A stretch of 64,000 bases of DNA from JACMLD01 sp044227095 (GCA_044227095.1 JBGAFV010000001.1:2170001-2234000); one strand, 5' to 3'. Shown: positions 9,478-18,700, numbered from the stretch's first letter. Made by a program: numbers and translations. The notes: a model not told the origin generated them from the sequence alone.

Positions 9478-11025
9478 TTATGCCTGGTTCGCTTTTTCTT
9501 TGATAAATTTAGATTGCGCCATTGCAATTAATTTGCCAGCTTCCTGCCTGAACAAGCTGCTAAAAGAAAAAAGCGCTGCTATAAATGCTATACTATATAA
9601 TGCACATGCAAGTATTAATGACACCCATGATAATTCAAAATTTGAGAAAGTAGCAATGATGCCGGCAATGATTAGCAGCATTGTTACAAGAAACGTTTCT
9701 TTTAAAATTTCTTTTCTTTCTTCTGCTAATAATTGTGTTTCTGTAATCACCTTTTTTGGGTAGTAGAAAAGCATAACAAATACTGGTAGCAAGAATGCAA
9801 TCAGCACACCAGGCATGGCCAGTGTTTTGGCTAATATAAAAAGCGAAACGAGGTAGATAATGCTTTTTACAACATTAATAATACTATTGTTTCTTATATC
9901 GCCCATTGAATATGTAACGTTAGAAAGATTGTAGCCTATTGACAATAAGAAAAACGAAAGGCACATAATGATGTTATTGCTATTGCCAATCCAGAATTGT
10001 TTACCTACCCAGTTTGTAGTGAGGTTAGCATTAAAAAGCAGGAAACCCCCAATTAAAAAACCTGATGACCAGATAACAGTTGTCCATACACGAATTACCG
10101 TGCTTTTTATTTTTTCTGTTTGGCCCGAGCCAAATAAATGCGGCAGTGAGGGCAGCATAGAAATTGTTACATTATTAGCAAGACCGGTTGCCAGTTTTAA
10201 CGGCCTGCGTGATAGATCAAGAACTGTTACTGCCTGTGTGCCCAGGTACCTTGAAACAAGCACCAAGTCTATATTTGAAGCAATGGTTTCAAACAACCTG
10301 CTGGAAAATGTAAAAGCAAAAATTTTTGAAAAGGATTTAAAATAAGCTGGTTGAAATTTCAAGGCTACATTATTTTTTCTGAGTAGCAGTATAGTTAGTA
10401 CTAATGAATATAAGAAAGTAGCAGCCCCTCTGAATAAAGCTGCATATGCAAGTGCAAAAACACCAAAGTGAAGCATCAACAATACTATGTTCAGTATAAT
10501 GGCAATAACAATAACCGAATACAGAAAGAAGCCATTGATTTTTGTTTTCTGATACGCTAATACAATATTTCTGAAAGTATCTGCAAGAAGGCCAAATGCT
10601 GTGCCCCACAATGCTATCCTGAAAGCGCTAATGATATCTGCCCTGTAGGCTTCATTTATTTTTGCAAGGTCTCCTATAAACAGTGAAAACACATAGCCCA
10701 CTGTTACAGACACAATAAATAATCCAAGAGAAATAAGCACGCCCGATGCAATAGCAACACCAATTTCTTTTTTATCGTTTTTTCCTATTGCAAAAGCAAC
10801 TTTTTGCAACAACACATCGCCAACGCCAGGGTCTACAACAGTAATCCATGTTAAGATATTACCTGTGGCCAGCCATGCGCCATATAACGAACTGTCTATG
10901 TAATGGAGATACAGCGGAATGATTAATATGCCATTTACAATAGAAATGACAAATCCTATATTCAGAAATAAGAAATTCCATAAGGTGGTTTTTTTTCTGC
11001 TATGGACGTTCTTACTATCGCTCAT
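9478..11025 (-). CDS. Wzx-type polysaccharide flippase (MOP superfamily)
   Basis: A 515-residue protein with about 14 hydrophobic helices beginning at residue 15 (LWNFLFLNIGFVISIVNGIL) and a first loop L-Y-G-A-W-L-A-T-G-N typical of the oligosaccharidyl-lipid flippase branch of the MOP superfamily (PF01943/PF13440). It should move the undecaprenyl-linked repeat unit from the cytoplasmic to the periplasmic leaflet before polymerisation. It is the first gene after a strong hairpin at 11081-11124, so it may be read from a separate promoter or by readthrough helped by the UpxY-like factor. The C terminus carries a cationic tail (KFIKEKANQA). Confidence 0.93.
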   Translation of the reverse strand: MSDSKNVHSRKKTTLWNFLFLNIGFVISIVNGILIIPLYLHYIDSSLYGAWLATGNILTWITVVDPGVGDVLLQKVAFAIGKNDKKEIGVAIASGVLISLGLFIVSVTVGYVFSLFIGDLAKINEAYRADIISAFRIALWGTAFGLLADTFRNIVLAYQKTKINGFFLYSVIVIAIILNIVLLMLHFGVFALAYAALFRGAATFLYSLVLTILLLRKNNVALKFQPAYFKSFSKIFAFTFSSRLFETIASNIDLVLVSRYLGTQAVTVLDLSRRPLKLATGLANNVTISMLPSLPHLFGSGQTEKIKSTVIRVWTTVIWSSGFLIGGFLLFNANLTTNWVGKQFWIGNSNNIIMCLSFFLLSIGYNLSNVTYSMGDIRNNSIINVVKSIIYLVSLFILAKTLAMPGVLIAFLLPVFVMLFYYPKKVITETQLLAEERKEILKETFLVTMLLIIAGIIATFSNFELSWVSLILACALYSIAFIAALFSFSSLFRQEAGKLIAMAQSKFIKEKANQA

Positions 11026-11080
11026 TTGAGTGTGTTCGCTTTTTACAGGATAATTGGTTCTACGGAACAGCTAAAAAATT

Positions 11081-11124
11081 AATCAGGCGAATAATACAAT
11101 TCAGCATTGATTATTCGCCTGATT
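11081..11124 (-). terminator. Intrinsic terminator-like hairpin between gmd and wzx
   Basis: Perfect 15-bp inverted repeat: AATCAGGCGAATAAT at 11081-11095 and its complement at 11110-11124, with a 14-nt loop. Read on the minus strand it follows the gmd stop by 16 nt and is followed by AATTTTTTAG. It would end or attenuate transcription inside the polysaccharide locus. Confidence 0.75.
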
Positions 11125-11140
11125 AGTGATAAGAAATATT

Positions 11141-12253
11141 TTATTCAAACTGGTTTTTAATGAGGTAACCGTTTTCTTTCAATAATTTTTCTTTAAGGAA
11201 ATGATCTGTATCAGCAGCAACCATTTCTTTTACCAGCATTGCCAAATCATATTTAGGCTTCCATCCCAGTACAGTATTTGCTTTTGTAGGGTCGCCTATC
11301 AGCAATTCTACTTCAGTAGGACGGAAATACTGCGGGTCAACTGCCACAACTTCTTTCCCTTCTTCCAGTTGATATTGAGGGTCTGTACATTTTTGTACGT
11401 AACCTTTTTCTTTTACACCTTCGCCCTGGAAAACGACGGTAATGCCCAGTTCTGCAAATGACATTCTTACAAACTCACGTACCCTTGTAGTTACACCTGT
11501 TGCAATTACAAAATCTTCTGGCTTTTCCTGTTGCAGGATCAACCACATAGCTTCTACATAATCTTTTGCGTGGCCCCAGTCGCGTTGCGCATCAAGGTTG
11601 CCAAGAAAAAGTTTATCCTGCAGGCCAAGTGCAATTTTAGAAACTGCACGGGTAATTTTGCGTGTTACAAAAGTTTCACCACGCAAAGGGCTCTCGTGGT
11701 TAAACAATATGCCGTTACATGCAAACATGCTGTATGCTTCGCGATAGTTTACTGTAATCCAGTAAGCATACATTTTTGCTACAGCGTATGGGCTTCTTGG
11801 GTAAAACGGGGTTGTTTCTTTTTGTGGTACTTCCTGTACCAAACCATATAATTCTGATGTTGATGCCTGGTATATTTTTGTCTTTTTTTCAAGACCAAGT
11901 ATACGGATGGCTTCAAGCAGGCGAAGCGTACCAATACCATCTGCATTGGCTGTATATTCCGGTGTATCAAAGCTCACTTTTACATGGCTCATTGCACCAA
12001 GGTTATATATTTCGTCTGGTTTTGTTTGTTGAATAATCCTGATGAGGTTTGTAGAATCTGTAAGATCTCCGTAATGCAATGTAAAACGCAGATTTTTTTC
12101 ATGCGGGTCCTGGTAAAGATGATCTACCCTGTCGGTATTAAAAAGAGAACTTCTTCTTTTTATACCATGCACCATGTACCCTTTTTCCAATAACAATTCG
12201 GCAAGGTAAGCACCATCTTGTCCTGTAATACCTGTAATCAAAGCTGTTTTCAT
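11141..12253 (-). CDS. gmd: GDP-mannose 4,6-dehydratase
   Basis: Converts GDP-D-mannose to GDP-4-keto-6-deoxy-D-mannose, the first step to GDP-L-fucose, in the cytoplasm. It is an extended short-chain dehydrogenase of 370 residues, the usual length. The NADP-binding GITGQDGAYLAE lies at residues 8-19, the catalytic T132 and E134 in ASTSELYG, and Y156 and K160 in YAVAK. The long substrate-binding insert with R-x-D-x-G-H-A-K-D-Y is present. It lies directly downstream of fcl (114-bp gap), which completes the pathway. Its 3' side carries a strong hairpin, so gmd probably ends a sub-operon. Confidence 0.97.
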   Translation of the reverse strand: MKTALITGITGQDGAYLAELLLEKGYMVHGIKRRSSLFNTDRVDHLYQDPHEKNLRFTLHYGDLTDSTNLIRIIQQTKPDEIYNLGAMSHVKVSFDTPEYTANADGIGTLRLLEAIRILGLEKKTKIYQASTSELYGLVQEVPQKETTPFYPRSPYAVAKMYAYWITVNYREAYSMFACNGILFNHESPLRGETFVTRKITRAVSKIALGLQDKLFLGNLDAQRDWGHAKDYVEAMWLILQQEKPEDFVIATGVTTRVREFVRMSFAELGITVVFQGEGVKEKGYVQKCTDPQYQLEEGKEVVAVDPQYFRPTEVELLIGDPTKANTVLGWKPKYDLAMLVKEMVAADTDHFLKEKLLKENGYLIKNQFE

Positions 12254-12367
12254 GTAAAAAATCTTTTTGTTTGTAGAATCTTTAAAAATCTGTCGAAACA
12301 GTATTTATAGTATTTCTTACCTAAGAAGAAAAACGTATAAGTGGTTGTTTTATTTGAAACCGGGAAA

Positions 12368-13318
12368 TTATGCAGCCTTTTCTTTTTGGGGCATATGCGA
12401 TTTCAGAAAATCCTGGTAGGCTAACGCAATTCCCTCTGAAAGGGAGATTTTGTGGCGCCATCCCAGTGAATGTAGTTTTGATACATCCATTAGTTTACGT
12501 GGAGTACCATCTGGTTTTGTAGTATCAAATGAAATTTTGCCTTTAAAACCAGTAGTCTTTTTTATAGTTTCAGCAAGTTCGGCAATACTAAGGTCTTGTC
12601 CGGTACCGATATTGATCAATCCCTTTTCATTGTATTCCTGCATTAAAAAAAAGCAGGCTTCTGCAAGATCATCTGCATAAAGAAATTCGCGTTTAGGCGT
12701 TCCGGTTCCCCATACTACTACTTCGGAAGCATTGTTTTCAACAGCATCATGAAACCTGCGGATAAGACCAGGCAATACGTGTGAATTAGAAGGATGGTAG
12801 TTATCGCCTTTACCATAAAGATTTGTAGGCATTACGCTAATAAAATTTGCGCCATACTGGTCACGATAGGCCTCGCATAATTTTATGCCTGCAATTTTTG
12901 CAATGGCATATGGCTCGTTTGTAGCTTCCAGCAAACCGGTAAGAAGATATTCTTCTTTAAGCGGCTGGGGTGCAAGTTTGGGGTATATGCACGAACTGCC
13001 GAGGAAAAGCAATTTTTTTGTTTTGTTTTTCCATGCTTCGTGAATGATATTGCTTTCAATAAGAAGATTATCGTATAAAAATTCTGCCCTGAAAGTGTTG
13101 TTGGCCATTATGCCACCAACTTTTGCTGCAGCAAGAAAAACATAGTCGGGCCGTTCTTCTTCAAAAAATTTTGCTACTGCTGCCTGGCTACGTAGATCCA
13201 GTTCTTTTGAAGTACGCAATAAAAGGTTGTTGTAACCTTTGCTTTCCAGGTTACGCCTGATAGCTGAACCCACCATACCGCCATGACCGGCGATATAAAT
13301 TTTCTGATTTTTTTCCAT
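12368..13318 (-). CDS. fcl: GDP-L-fucose synthase
   Basis: Epimerises and reduces GDP-4-keto-6-deoxymannose to GDP-L-fucose using NADPH. It is 316 residues, standard for Fcl/WcaG. It has an N-terminal GHGGMVGSAI glycine motif (residues 11-20), FLGSSCIYP (105-113, catalytic Ser and Cys) and YAIAK (Y137, K141). The later P-T-N-L-Y-G-K-G-D-N-Y-H segment matches the substrate pocket with its catalytic histidine. With gmd it supplies GDP-fucose to the HxRRGD-type transferase encoded at 8424-9473. It starts 69 bp after the antiterminator gene. Confidence 0.97.
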   Translation of the reverse strand: MEKNQKIYIAGHGGMVGSAIRRNLESKGYNNLLLRTSKELDLRSQAAVAKFFEEERPDYVFLAAAKVGGIMANNTFRAEFLYDNLLIESNIIHEAWKNKTKKLLFLGSSCIYPKLAPQPLKEEYLLTGLLEATNEPYAIAKIAGIKLCEAYRDQYGANFISVMPTNLYGKGDNYHPSNSHVLPGLIRRFHDAVENNASEVVVWGTGTPKREFLYADDLAEACFFLMQEYNEKGLINIGTGQDLSIAELAETIKKTTGFKGKISFDTTKPDGTPRKLMDVSKLHSLGWRHKISLSEGIALAYQDFLKSHMPQKEKAA

Positions 13319-13387
13319 GTTAGGTTTAATGTAAAAATTAATTGTACGGCAATAATTTTATAATTGAAATACACTCGCCAGGGCTAC

Positions 13388-13945
13388 TTACCTGAATGAA
13401 TATTGGCGGTCTTGTTTTGCAAACATTGATGCAGCCGGTTCATCATTTATAATCTGCAGTTTGTATGTTTCTATTTCTGCCTGCATCATATAACCAAGTG
13501 AGGGCAGGATAACTTTTACAGTTTTATTTTTTACTGAAACAACCTGGCCTACCTGTGTTATGAGCGGGCCACTAATGATCCTTACAGTATCGTTAGGGTT
13601 AACATTGGTTTTTTCAAGCTGCACATCCTTGTAATCGTTAAGAAAATTCTTTATTGCATCTATTTCTTCATTGCGGATAACAGCAGGTTTTCCAAGCCAG
13701 TACACAAAGTTAATTACTCCGTCAGTAATGCGAACTGGTAATTTTTCAGTTTCATCTATACATACAAAAACATAACCTGTAAAAAGTGGTACAGAAATCA
13801 TTTTTTTGCGATCGCTCCATTGCCTTGTTATTTTATTTAAAGGGCAATAGTGTTCAATCTCCTTGCGCTTAAGCAGGGCCGTAACCTTTTTCTCCCACCT
13901 TGGGCGGGTATAAACAACATACCATTTTTTTGTTAAGCTATGCAT
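13388..13945 (-). CDS. UpxY-like transcription antiterminator (NusG paralogue)
   Basis: A 185-residue NusG-type protein. The NGN domain spans about residues 5-105 (KWYVVYTRPRWEKKV at the start and FTGYVFVCID, the RNA polymerase-contacting core), followed by a KOW domain near 125-165 (VRIISGPLITQVGQVVSV). Bacteroidota UpxY proteins let RNA polymerase read through early termination signals of their own capsule operon. Here the gene is the third of the operon, behind the export genes, rather than first. Hairpins at 14032-14057 and 11081-11124 in the same operon are candidate targets. Family assignment is firm; the target site is inference. Confidence 0.9.
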   Translation of the reverse strand: MHSLTKKWYVVYTRPRWEKKVTALLKRKEIEHYCPLNKITRQWSDRKKMISVPLFTGYVFVCIDETEKLPVRITDGVINFVYWLGKPAVIRNEEIDAIKNFLNDYKDVQLEKTNVNPNDTVRIISGPLITQVGQVVSVKNKTVKVILPSLGYMMQAEIETYKLQIINDEPAASMFAKQDRQYSFR

Positions 13946-14072
13946 AGGCGCTCACGCATTTTTATTTCATTTATATGTATGGCTTCGCCAATCCGGTTAC
14001 ATACGCGGTTAGCAAAGGTTCGCACGAGAGTACCGATCAATGTAAAACTCAATCGGTTTTATTAATTATTTA

Positions 14073-16427
14073 TTATACGGTTACTTTCAGTTTACCGGCT
14101 GTTTTAGCATGCCTGTACCTGTATCCGTAATCGTAATCATAACCGTATCCATAACCGTATCCATATTTGCCCAATCCTCTTTTCTTAACTCCGTTAAATA
14201 TTATTCCGGTATTTTTTAAGTGATGTAATGTTGCATTATCATCCAGTCGCTGTACATGTATCTTAGGTGTAAATGCATGGCGTATTACATACAAGGTTGC
14301 ATCGCACCAGGATGAAATGGTATAAGCATCTGTTATAGCAAGCACTGGCGTGGTATCTATAATTACAACATCAAAAATTGTTGCCAGGTAATCTGGTAGT
14401 TCTTTAGCTTTCTTGTTCAGTATTAGTTCAGACAGGTTGCCATTTGTATTGTTTCCTGCAGGAACAACAAAAAGATTTTCGCTGGCCCTGGTTTTTTTGA
14501 TGATGTGATCAATATTCTTTTTTCCTGTTAGGTAATCACTAATGCCAATATCATTTGAAACATCAAAAATGCTGTTGATTTGCGGCATGTACAAATCCAT
14601 ATCAACAAGAACAACTTTTTGCCCCGTCATGGCAATGCTTAATGCAAGGTTGGCAGCAACAAAACTTTTGCCTTCTCCCGAAATAGAAGAAGTAACCATT
14701 ATTTTTTTTATGGCTGAAGGATTGGCTGTGTAGTTAATTGCTGTGCGAATTTGCCTGAATTGTTCTTCTGCAAAACTTCTTCCTGTAGGAGTAATCAATA
14801 AAGGCTTGTTTGAAGTATCATGCACGATTTCGCCAAACACAGGTAAAGTGCTGTAAGATTCTATATCGCTTCTGAAAAGAATTTTGCTGTTAAATACTTC
14901 TTTAATAAGGACGAGGACAACACCCAGCACAATTGCCCCTAGCATAGAAGCCAGCAGTATAACTTTTTTCTTTGGACTAACTGGTGTAGTAGAAGATTCT
15001 GCTTTGTCTACCAGCCTGCTGTCTGCTACTGTAGCATTAAAAGAAAGCGCAGCTTCTTCTCTTTTTTGCAGAAGAAATGTATAAATATTGTTTTTTATTC
15101 CAAGCGGACGGTTCATTTCTGCAAGCTCACGTTGTTGTTTCGGAACTTGCTTTAATAAATTGGTATAGTAATCAATTGTGCCATTAAGGTTGTCGCGGCC
15201 GGCTTCAAGGCTTTTGCGCTGATTTTTTACCAGCTCAAGTATATTCGGTTTTATTTTTTCAATTTCATTGCGCAAAGACACCATTATAGGATGGTTCTCC
15301 GGTGTATTTTGTTTCAGCTTTTCGTATTCTATTTCGCTATCGTATAATTTAGTAACTAGTTGCAAAAGAAGCGGATCATTAATACCAAAAGATGCAGGCA
15401 CCACACCCGGCTGGTTATCTTTCTGCATTACATACTTTTCTACTTCATTTAAAGCGGCAAGCTGCACATTTAACTGGCTTGCTTTCTGGTTGCTTTCCCC
15501 GGCGCTTTTAAGATAAAGTTCGCCCTGCTGATCCAGGTTTACAGCACCTTTTTCTGTACGGAATTTTTGTATGCCCCTTTCTGCAGAATCAAGTTGTGGT
15601 TCAATAAACTTCAATCTTTTTTCTACAAAGGCAAGTGTATTGGCAGCAAGCTGTGTTTTGTCTGTTATTGAGACTTTATTGTAAACAAACATCAGCGTAT
15701 TTAAAATGGCTTCACCTCTTTCCGGGCTTGAGTCTTTAATCTTTAATGAAATAACGGTAGATAATTTGCTGATTGGCGTAACCTCAACTGCTTGTGAATA
15801 ATATTTGGCAGATGCTTTTACGCTTACCAGCGAAAAATAAAAGTTTCCATGTTTATCGGTTGCCTGATAATTTGGGTTTTGACTAAACCTGCATATGCCC
15901 CAGGGGGTAGTAATCCATGTAGCAATTGGGTAAGCGTTGTTATTAATGGTCACCATTTTGGTTTCGGCAGACCAGGTAAACGGTACCTGCTTTGTTTCTA
16001 TTAGCGAATCTGGATTTTTTAATTCAACTATAATAGGGCTGCTTGTGTATGCAGATTTGGTTACAAAACCATCCTGTTCGCTAACAGGTGCGTAGAGGAA
16101 TAATTCTTTTACCACTTCACCCAAAACGGCCCTTGAACGCATTATTTCCGTTTCGTTTTCTACAATTTTTTTAGAATTGAGTGGATTTAATGACTCAACA
16201 AACTTGGAATCATCTGTACCTTTCTTTTCATCTTTAATAAGAATAGTGGCGCTGGATTCATACATTGGCGTAGCAGTGCGGAGATAGAAGTAAGCCGCGC
16301 CAAGGCTAAATACAATCAATGCAACAAACACCGGCCAATAAGGCCAGTAGCGGAAAAATAATTGCTGAAGCAAATTATTCTCCGTTGTTTCAATTCCTGT
16401 ATTTGCGGAAACCTGCATTTTTTTCAT
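14073..16427 (-). CDS. Wzc-like polysaccharide co-polymerase / tyrosine autokinase
   Basis: A 784-residue inner-membrane protein. It has a Wzz domain with a first membrane segment at about residues 32-50, a long periplasmic coiled coil (about 260-450), a GNVR-type block (PKQQRELAEMNRPL) and a second membrane segment near 500-522. The cytoplasmic BY-kinase domain follows, with Walker A SGEGKS near 580, Walker A' VVLVDMDLYMPQI, and Walker B VVIIDTTP. The C terminus has nine alternating tyrosines in YGYGYGYGYDYDYGYRYR, the usual autophosphorylation cluster. It controls chain length and pairs with the export lipoprotein encoded 13 bp upstream. No cognate tyrosine phosphatase gene is present in the window. 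Confidence 0.94.
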   Translation of the reverse strand: MKKMQVSANTGIETTENNLLQQLFFRYWPYWPVFVALIVFSLGAAYFYLRTATPMYESSATILIKDEKKGTDDSKFVESLNPLNSKKIVENETEIMRSRAVLGEVVKELFLYAPVSEQDGFVTKSAYTSSPIIVELKNPDSLIETKQVPFTWSAETKMVTINNNAYPIATWITTPWGICRFSQNPNYQATDKHGNFYFSLVSVKASAKYYSQAVEVTPISKLSTVISLKIKDSSPERGEAILNTLMFVYNKVSITDKTQLAANTLAFVEKRLKFIEPQLDSAERGIQKFRTEKGAVNLDQQGELYLKSAGESNQKASQLNVQLAALNEVEKYVMQKDNQPGVVPASFGINDPLLLQLVTKLYDSEIEYEKLKQNTPENHPIMVSLRNEIEKIKPNILELVKNQRKSLEAGRDNLNGTIDYYTNLLKQVPKQQRELAEMNRPLGIKNNIYTFLLQKREEAALSFNATVADSRLVDKAESSTTPVSPKKKVILLASMLGAIVLGVVLVLIKEVFNSKILFRSDIESYSTLPVFGEIVHDTSNKPLLITPTGRSFAEEQFRQIRTAINYTANPSAIKKIMVTSSISGEGKSFVAANLALSIAMTGQKVVLVDMDLYMPQINSIFDVSNDIGISDYLTGKKNIDHIIKKTRASENLFVVPAGNNTNGNLSELILNKKAKELPDYLATIFDVVIIDTTPVLAITDAYTISSWCDATLYVIRHAFTPKIHVQRLDDNATLHHLKNTGIIFNGVKKRGLGKYGYGYGYGYDYDYGYRYRHAKTAGKLKVTV

Positions 16428-16440
16428 AGTCCCTGCATTG

Positions 16441-17250
16441 TTATTTTATATACCTGTCTGCTACAACCACTAATAAGGTTAATGTAGCTATATAAGCCGG
16501 CAGCAACTGCCTGAAATTACTTACGCTTGCTACTTTATTTTTGTTGGGTTCCACATACACTACATCGTTGGATTTTAAATAATAAAACGCAGATGTGAGT
16601 GTAGCGGGAGAATTCAAATCAATTCTCTTAATTATTTTTTTTCCTTCTTCTTCTCTTATCAGCAAAACGTTTTCTCTTTTACCATAAATGGTTAAATCTC
16701 CTGCAAGTCCTATAGCTTCTAAAATGCTGATCTTTTCATTAGGAACCGTTATTACCGTTGGGTTTCCTACTTCACCTAAAACAGTAACCCTGAAATTTAA
16801 AAACCTGATTGTTATTAACGGATCAATCAATAACTTTTTTAAAACCAGGCTATCGGTAAGGTTATCTGTTAACTCTTTTACTGTAAGGCCTTCAGCTTTT
16901 ATGTTACCCAGCACCGGAAACTTTATATCGCCTTCTTCATTAACGAGGTAGCCAATATTTTGTGTAGTGGTACCTTTTGCAGTTGACGTTGCTGTTGTAG
17001 GAATACTGGGAGCATTAAAAATTAATGTTGCATCAGTATTTAAACTGGTTACATAAATGCTTAATAAATCGTTTTTATGAATAACAGGTGGCGCCGCTTC
17101 ATACATCGTTTTATAAACGCCATTTTGTACATCATTAAAATAGGTTGTTTTCTTAGTATCTACGCAAGATGCGGCCAGGAAACAAAACATGGATGGTATC
17201 AGCAGACACAAAAGCAGCTGTTTATTTTTTGAAACCAGGGCACAATTCAT
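16441..17250 (-). CDS. Outer-membrane polysaccharide export lipoprotein (Wza-like)
   Basis: Begins at the ATG at 17250, giving a 269-residue protein with a signal peptide ending in the lipobox LAASC; an in-frame ATG at 17277 would only add nine polar residues. A Poly_export domain (LLSIYVTSLNTDATLIFN and YLVNEEGDIKFPVLGNI, in the first half) is followed by an SLBB domain (VTVLGEVGNPTVITVPNEKISILEAIGLAGD). The C-terminal hydrophobic helix (LPAYIATLTLLVVVAD) would cross the outer membrane as in Wza. It is the first gene of the locus and directly precedes the autokinase gene, as in classical capsule operons. Confidence 0.94.
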   Translation of the reverse strand: MNCALVSKNKQLLLCLLIPSMFCFLAASCVDTKKTTYFNDVQNGVYKTMYEAAPPVIHKNDLLSIYVTSLNTDATLIFNAPSIPTTATSTAKGTTTQNIGYLVNEEGDIKFPVLGNIKAEGLTVKELTDNLTDSLVLKKLLIDPLITIRFLNFRVTVLGEVGNPTVITVPNEKISILEAIGLAGDLTIYGKRENVLLIREEEGKKIIKRIDLNSPATLTSAFYYLKSNDVVYVEPNKNKVASVSNFRQLLPAYIATLTLLVVVADRYIK

Positions 17251-17654
17251 AGCTATATGTAAATATCTAATTATCAATAGATTGTATGCGTACGGATATA
17301 TGGCTGAAAAAAGTTAGAAGATGTTTTTCGTCGATAAAAACACAATTGCAGGTTATATGGATAAAGGAAAACGCAAAGTTTATATATGTAGTGCGTTAGG
17401 CCTGACAAATGTAAACCATTAATTTTTTTAAAACAACCTACATTAAAGATATTTTTAAAGTAAAGGCAGGTCCTATAAGCTTACTTATAGGTGTTATTTT
17501 AATGGATAGATGTGAGAAAATTTGCACTTTGGCAATTTACTTACTTTATTATTAGTACATTATGTATATCAATTGATTATAAAGGAATTTTAGTTGCACG
17601 TTCTGCCATTTTTGCCAGGCAAGAAGAATAAAATTGATTATTAATTTATAGTCA
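17251..17654. other. Intergenic region upstream of the polysaccharide operon
   Basis: About 400 bp with no convincing gene. It should contain the main minus-strand promoter of the polysaccharide locus, but I cannot find a full TTG/TAnnTTTG pair; the nearest is a TATAAACTTTG stretch around 17372-17383 on the minus strand. An 8-bp perfect hairpin, CCTATAAG (17472-17479) with CTTATAGG (17484-17491), lies about 220 bp upstream of the first gene and could be an operator. Confidence 0.5.
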
Positions 17655-18041
17655 TCATTTAGCTAAAGAGTGAGACGTTTTGCCTAACATTTTTATACCG
17701 GTAGAAGTAATTCTATCAGCATTATTGGCAACTACTTTTGCTACCCCAAGTTCTACAACAGTGCCCAATGCTTTTTTTACAATATTGGAAGAACCCATCA
17801 CAAAAATTTTCTTAGAGAGGAACCCTGCGGCTAAACCCAAAGCGCCTTTTAATAAATTTTTTCCGAGGCCCGGCGTTTTAACGGTGCTGGTAAAGGCATT
17901 TTTTACCAGGTTTACAGGTTTAAGATCATTAAGGATTATTCTTGATGTTTCTTTCATTGCCTGTTCCTGCTGAACAGATAACGCTTCCAGTTCGGCAATG
18001 CGCAGTTGTAAATTGGCTGAGGTGTATACTCTATTCTTCAT
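17655..18041 (-). CDS. Unknown protein of the YtxH/DUF1469 stress operon
   Basis: A 128-residue protein I do not recognise. It has an N-terminal coiled-coil stretch (residues 8-40, LRIAELEALSVQQEQAM) and a glycine/alanine-rich hydrophobic middle (NLLKGALGLAAGFLSKKIFV) that may associate with membrane. Its ATG overlaps the stop of the preceding DUF1469 gene by one base (TAATG), so the two are translationally coupled and probably work together. Last gene of a three-gene minus-strand operon starting with ytxH-like DNA at 18700. Confidence 0.75.
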   Translation of the reverse strand: MKNRVYTSANLQLRIAELEALSVQQEQAMKETSRIILNDLKPVNLVKNAFTSTVKTPGLGKNLLKGALGLAAGFLSKKIFVMGSSNIVKKALGTVVELGVAKVVANNADRITSTGIKMLGKTSHSLAK

Positions 18042-18388
18042 TAGGGTGATTTTAAAATTTTAGTAATAATAAAATTGCTTACTGGCGTTTTTACAAGATT
18101 GTTGCGGTTGTAATAAAAAATAATACCGGCAATACCATATAGCCCTGCAATTATAAAAAAACCATAATAGTTTTTCCCAAGCCATTCGCCAATAAGCAAG
18201 GCAAGCCCAATGCTAATGCAAAGAATGATACTGCAGGCAAACAAAAGCAACACCAGCGATGACGCTGCATCTGAAACAGTATCAGATGTTTTATCTGCAA
18301 TTTTCATTTTAAATAACGCTGCTTTTGTTTCTGCATATTCACCTGCCTGCGAGATCAATGATTCTAAATGATTAGGATGCGCTTCCAT
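18041..18388 (-). CDS. DUF1469 / phage-holin-III-like membrane protein
   Basis: A 115-residue protein with an amphipathic N terminus (residues 1-42) and two close membrane helices (about 43-68 SSLVLLLFACSIILCISIGLALLIG and 75-93 YGFFIIAGLYGIAGIIFYY). This matches the actinobacterial holin-superfamily-III/YqjE-like proteins that occur beside YtxH-domain proteins in many Gram-negative genomes. Despite the name there is no sign of a prophage here. It is likely an envelope stress protein whose biochemical role is not known. Confidence 0.85.
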   Translation of the reverse strand: MEAHPNHLESLISQAGEYAETKAALFKMKIADKTSDTVSDAASSLVLLLFACSIILCISIGLALLIGEWLGKNYYGFFIIAGLYGIAGIIFYYNRNNLVKTPVSNFIITKILKSP

Positions 18389-18421
18389 GATTATATAAAT
18401 TGTGGTATTGCCGGTAAAAAA

Positions 18422-18700
18422 TTATGATAGAGCGTTTCTTGTTTCCTGTTTCAGGGAATTAACTTTTAAACGGCCTCTCTCTTCTACATCTTCAGCTTCA
18501 GATTTTACATTTGCATAAGATTCTTTTACACCATCTATAAAATCATTAAAAGATCCTTTCAGCGAATCACCCAAATCTGCTGTTTTCTTGCTTATCTTTT
18601 TTCTTGTTTCTGAACCTTTGTCTGGTGCAAGTAAAATACCTGCAAGTGCACCTGTTGCAGCGCCTGCAAGAAACCCAAGTAATACTTTTGTGTTAGCCAT
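18422..18700 (-). CDS. YtxH-domain small stress protein
   Basis: Ninety-two residues from the ATG at 18700; an upstream ATG at 18751 adds a non-conserved stretch. The YtxH signature is clear: one glycine-rich membrane segment (LLGFLAGAATGALAGILLAPDKG, residues 7-29) followed by SETRKKISKK and a long amphipathic helix of charged repeats. Family members are induced by general stress in Bacillus. It is the first gene of a three-gene operon with the DUF1469 gene and the unknown gene at 17655-18041. Confidence 0.9.
   Translation of the reverse strand: MANTKVLLGFLAGAATGALAGILLAPDKGSETRKKISKKTADLGDSLKGSFNDFIDGVKESYANVKSEAEDVEERGRLKVNSLKQETRNALS

Noticed and set aside
18041..18388. Prophage holin
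   Set aside because: DUF1469 proteins are chromosomal stress-associated proteins; no phage genes are present.
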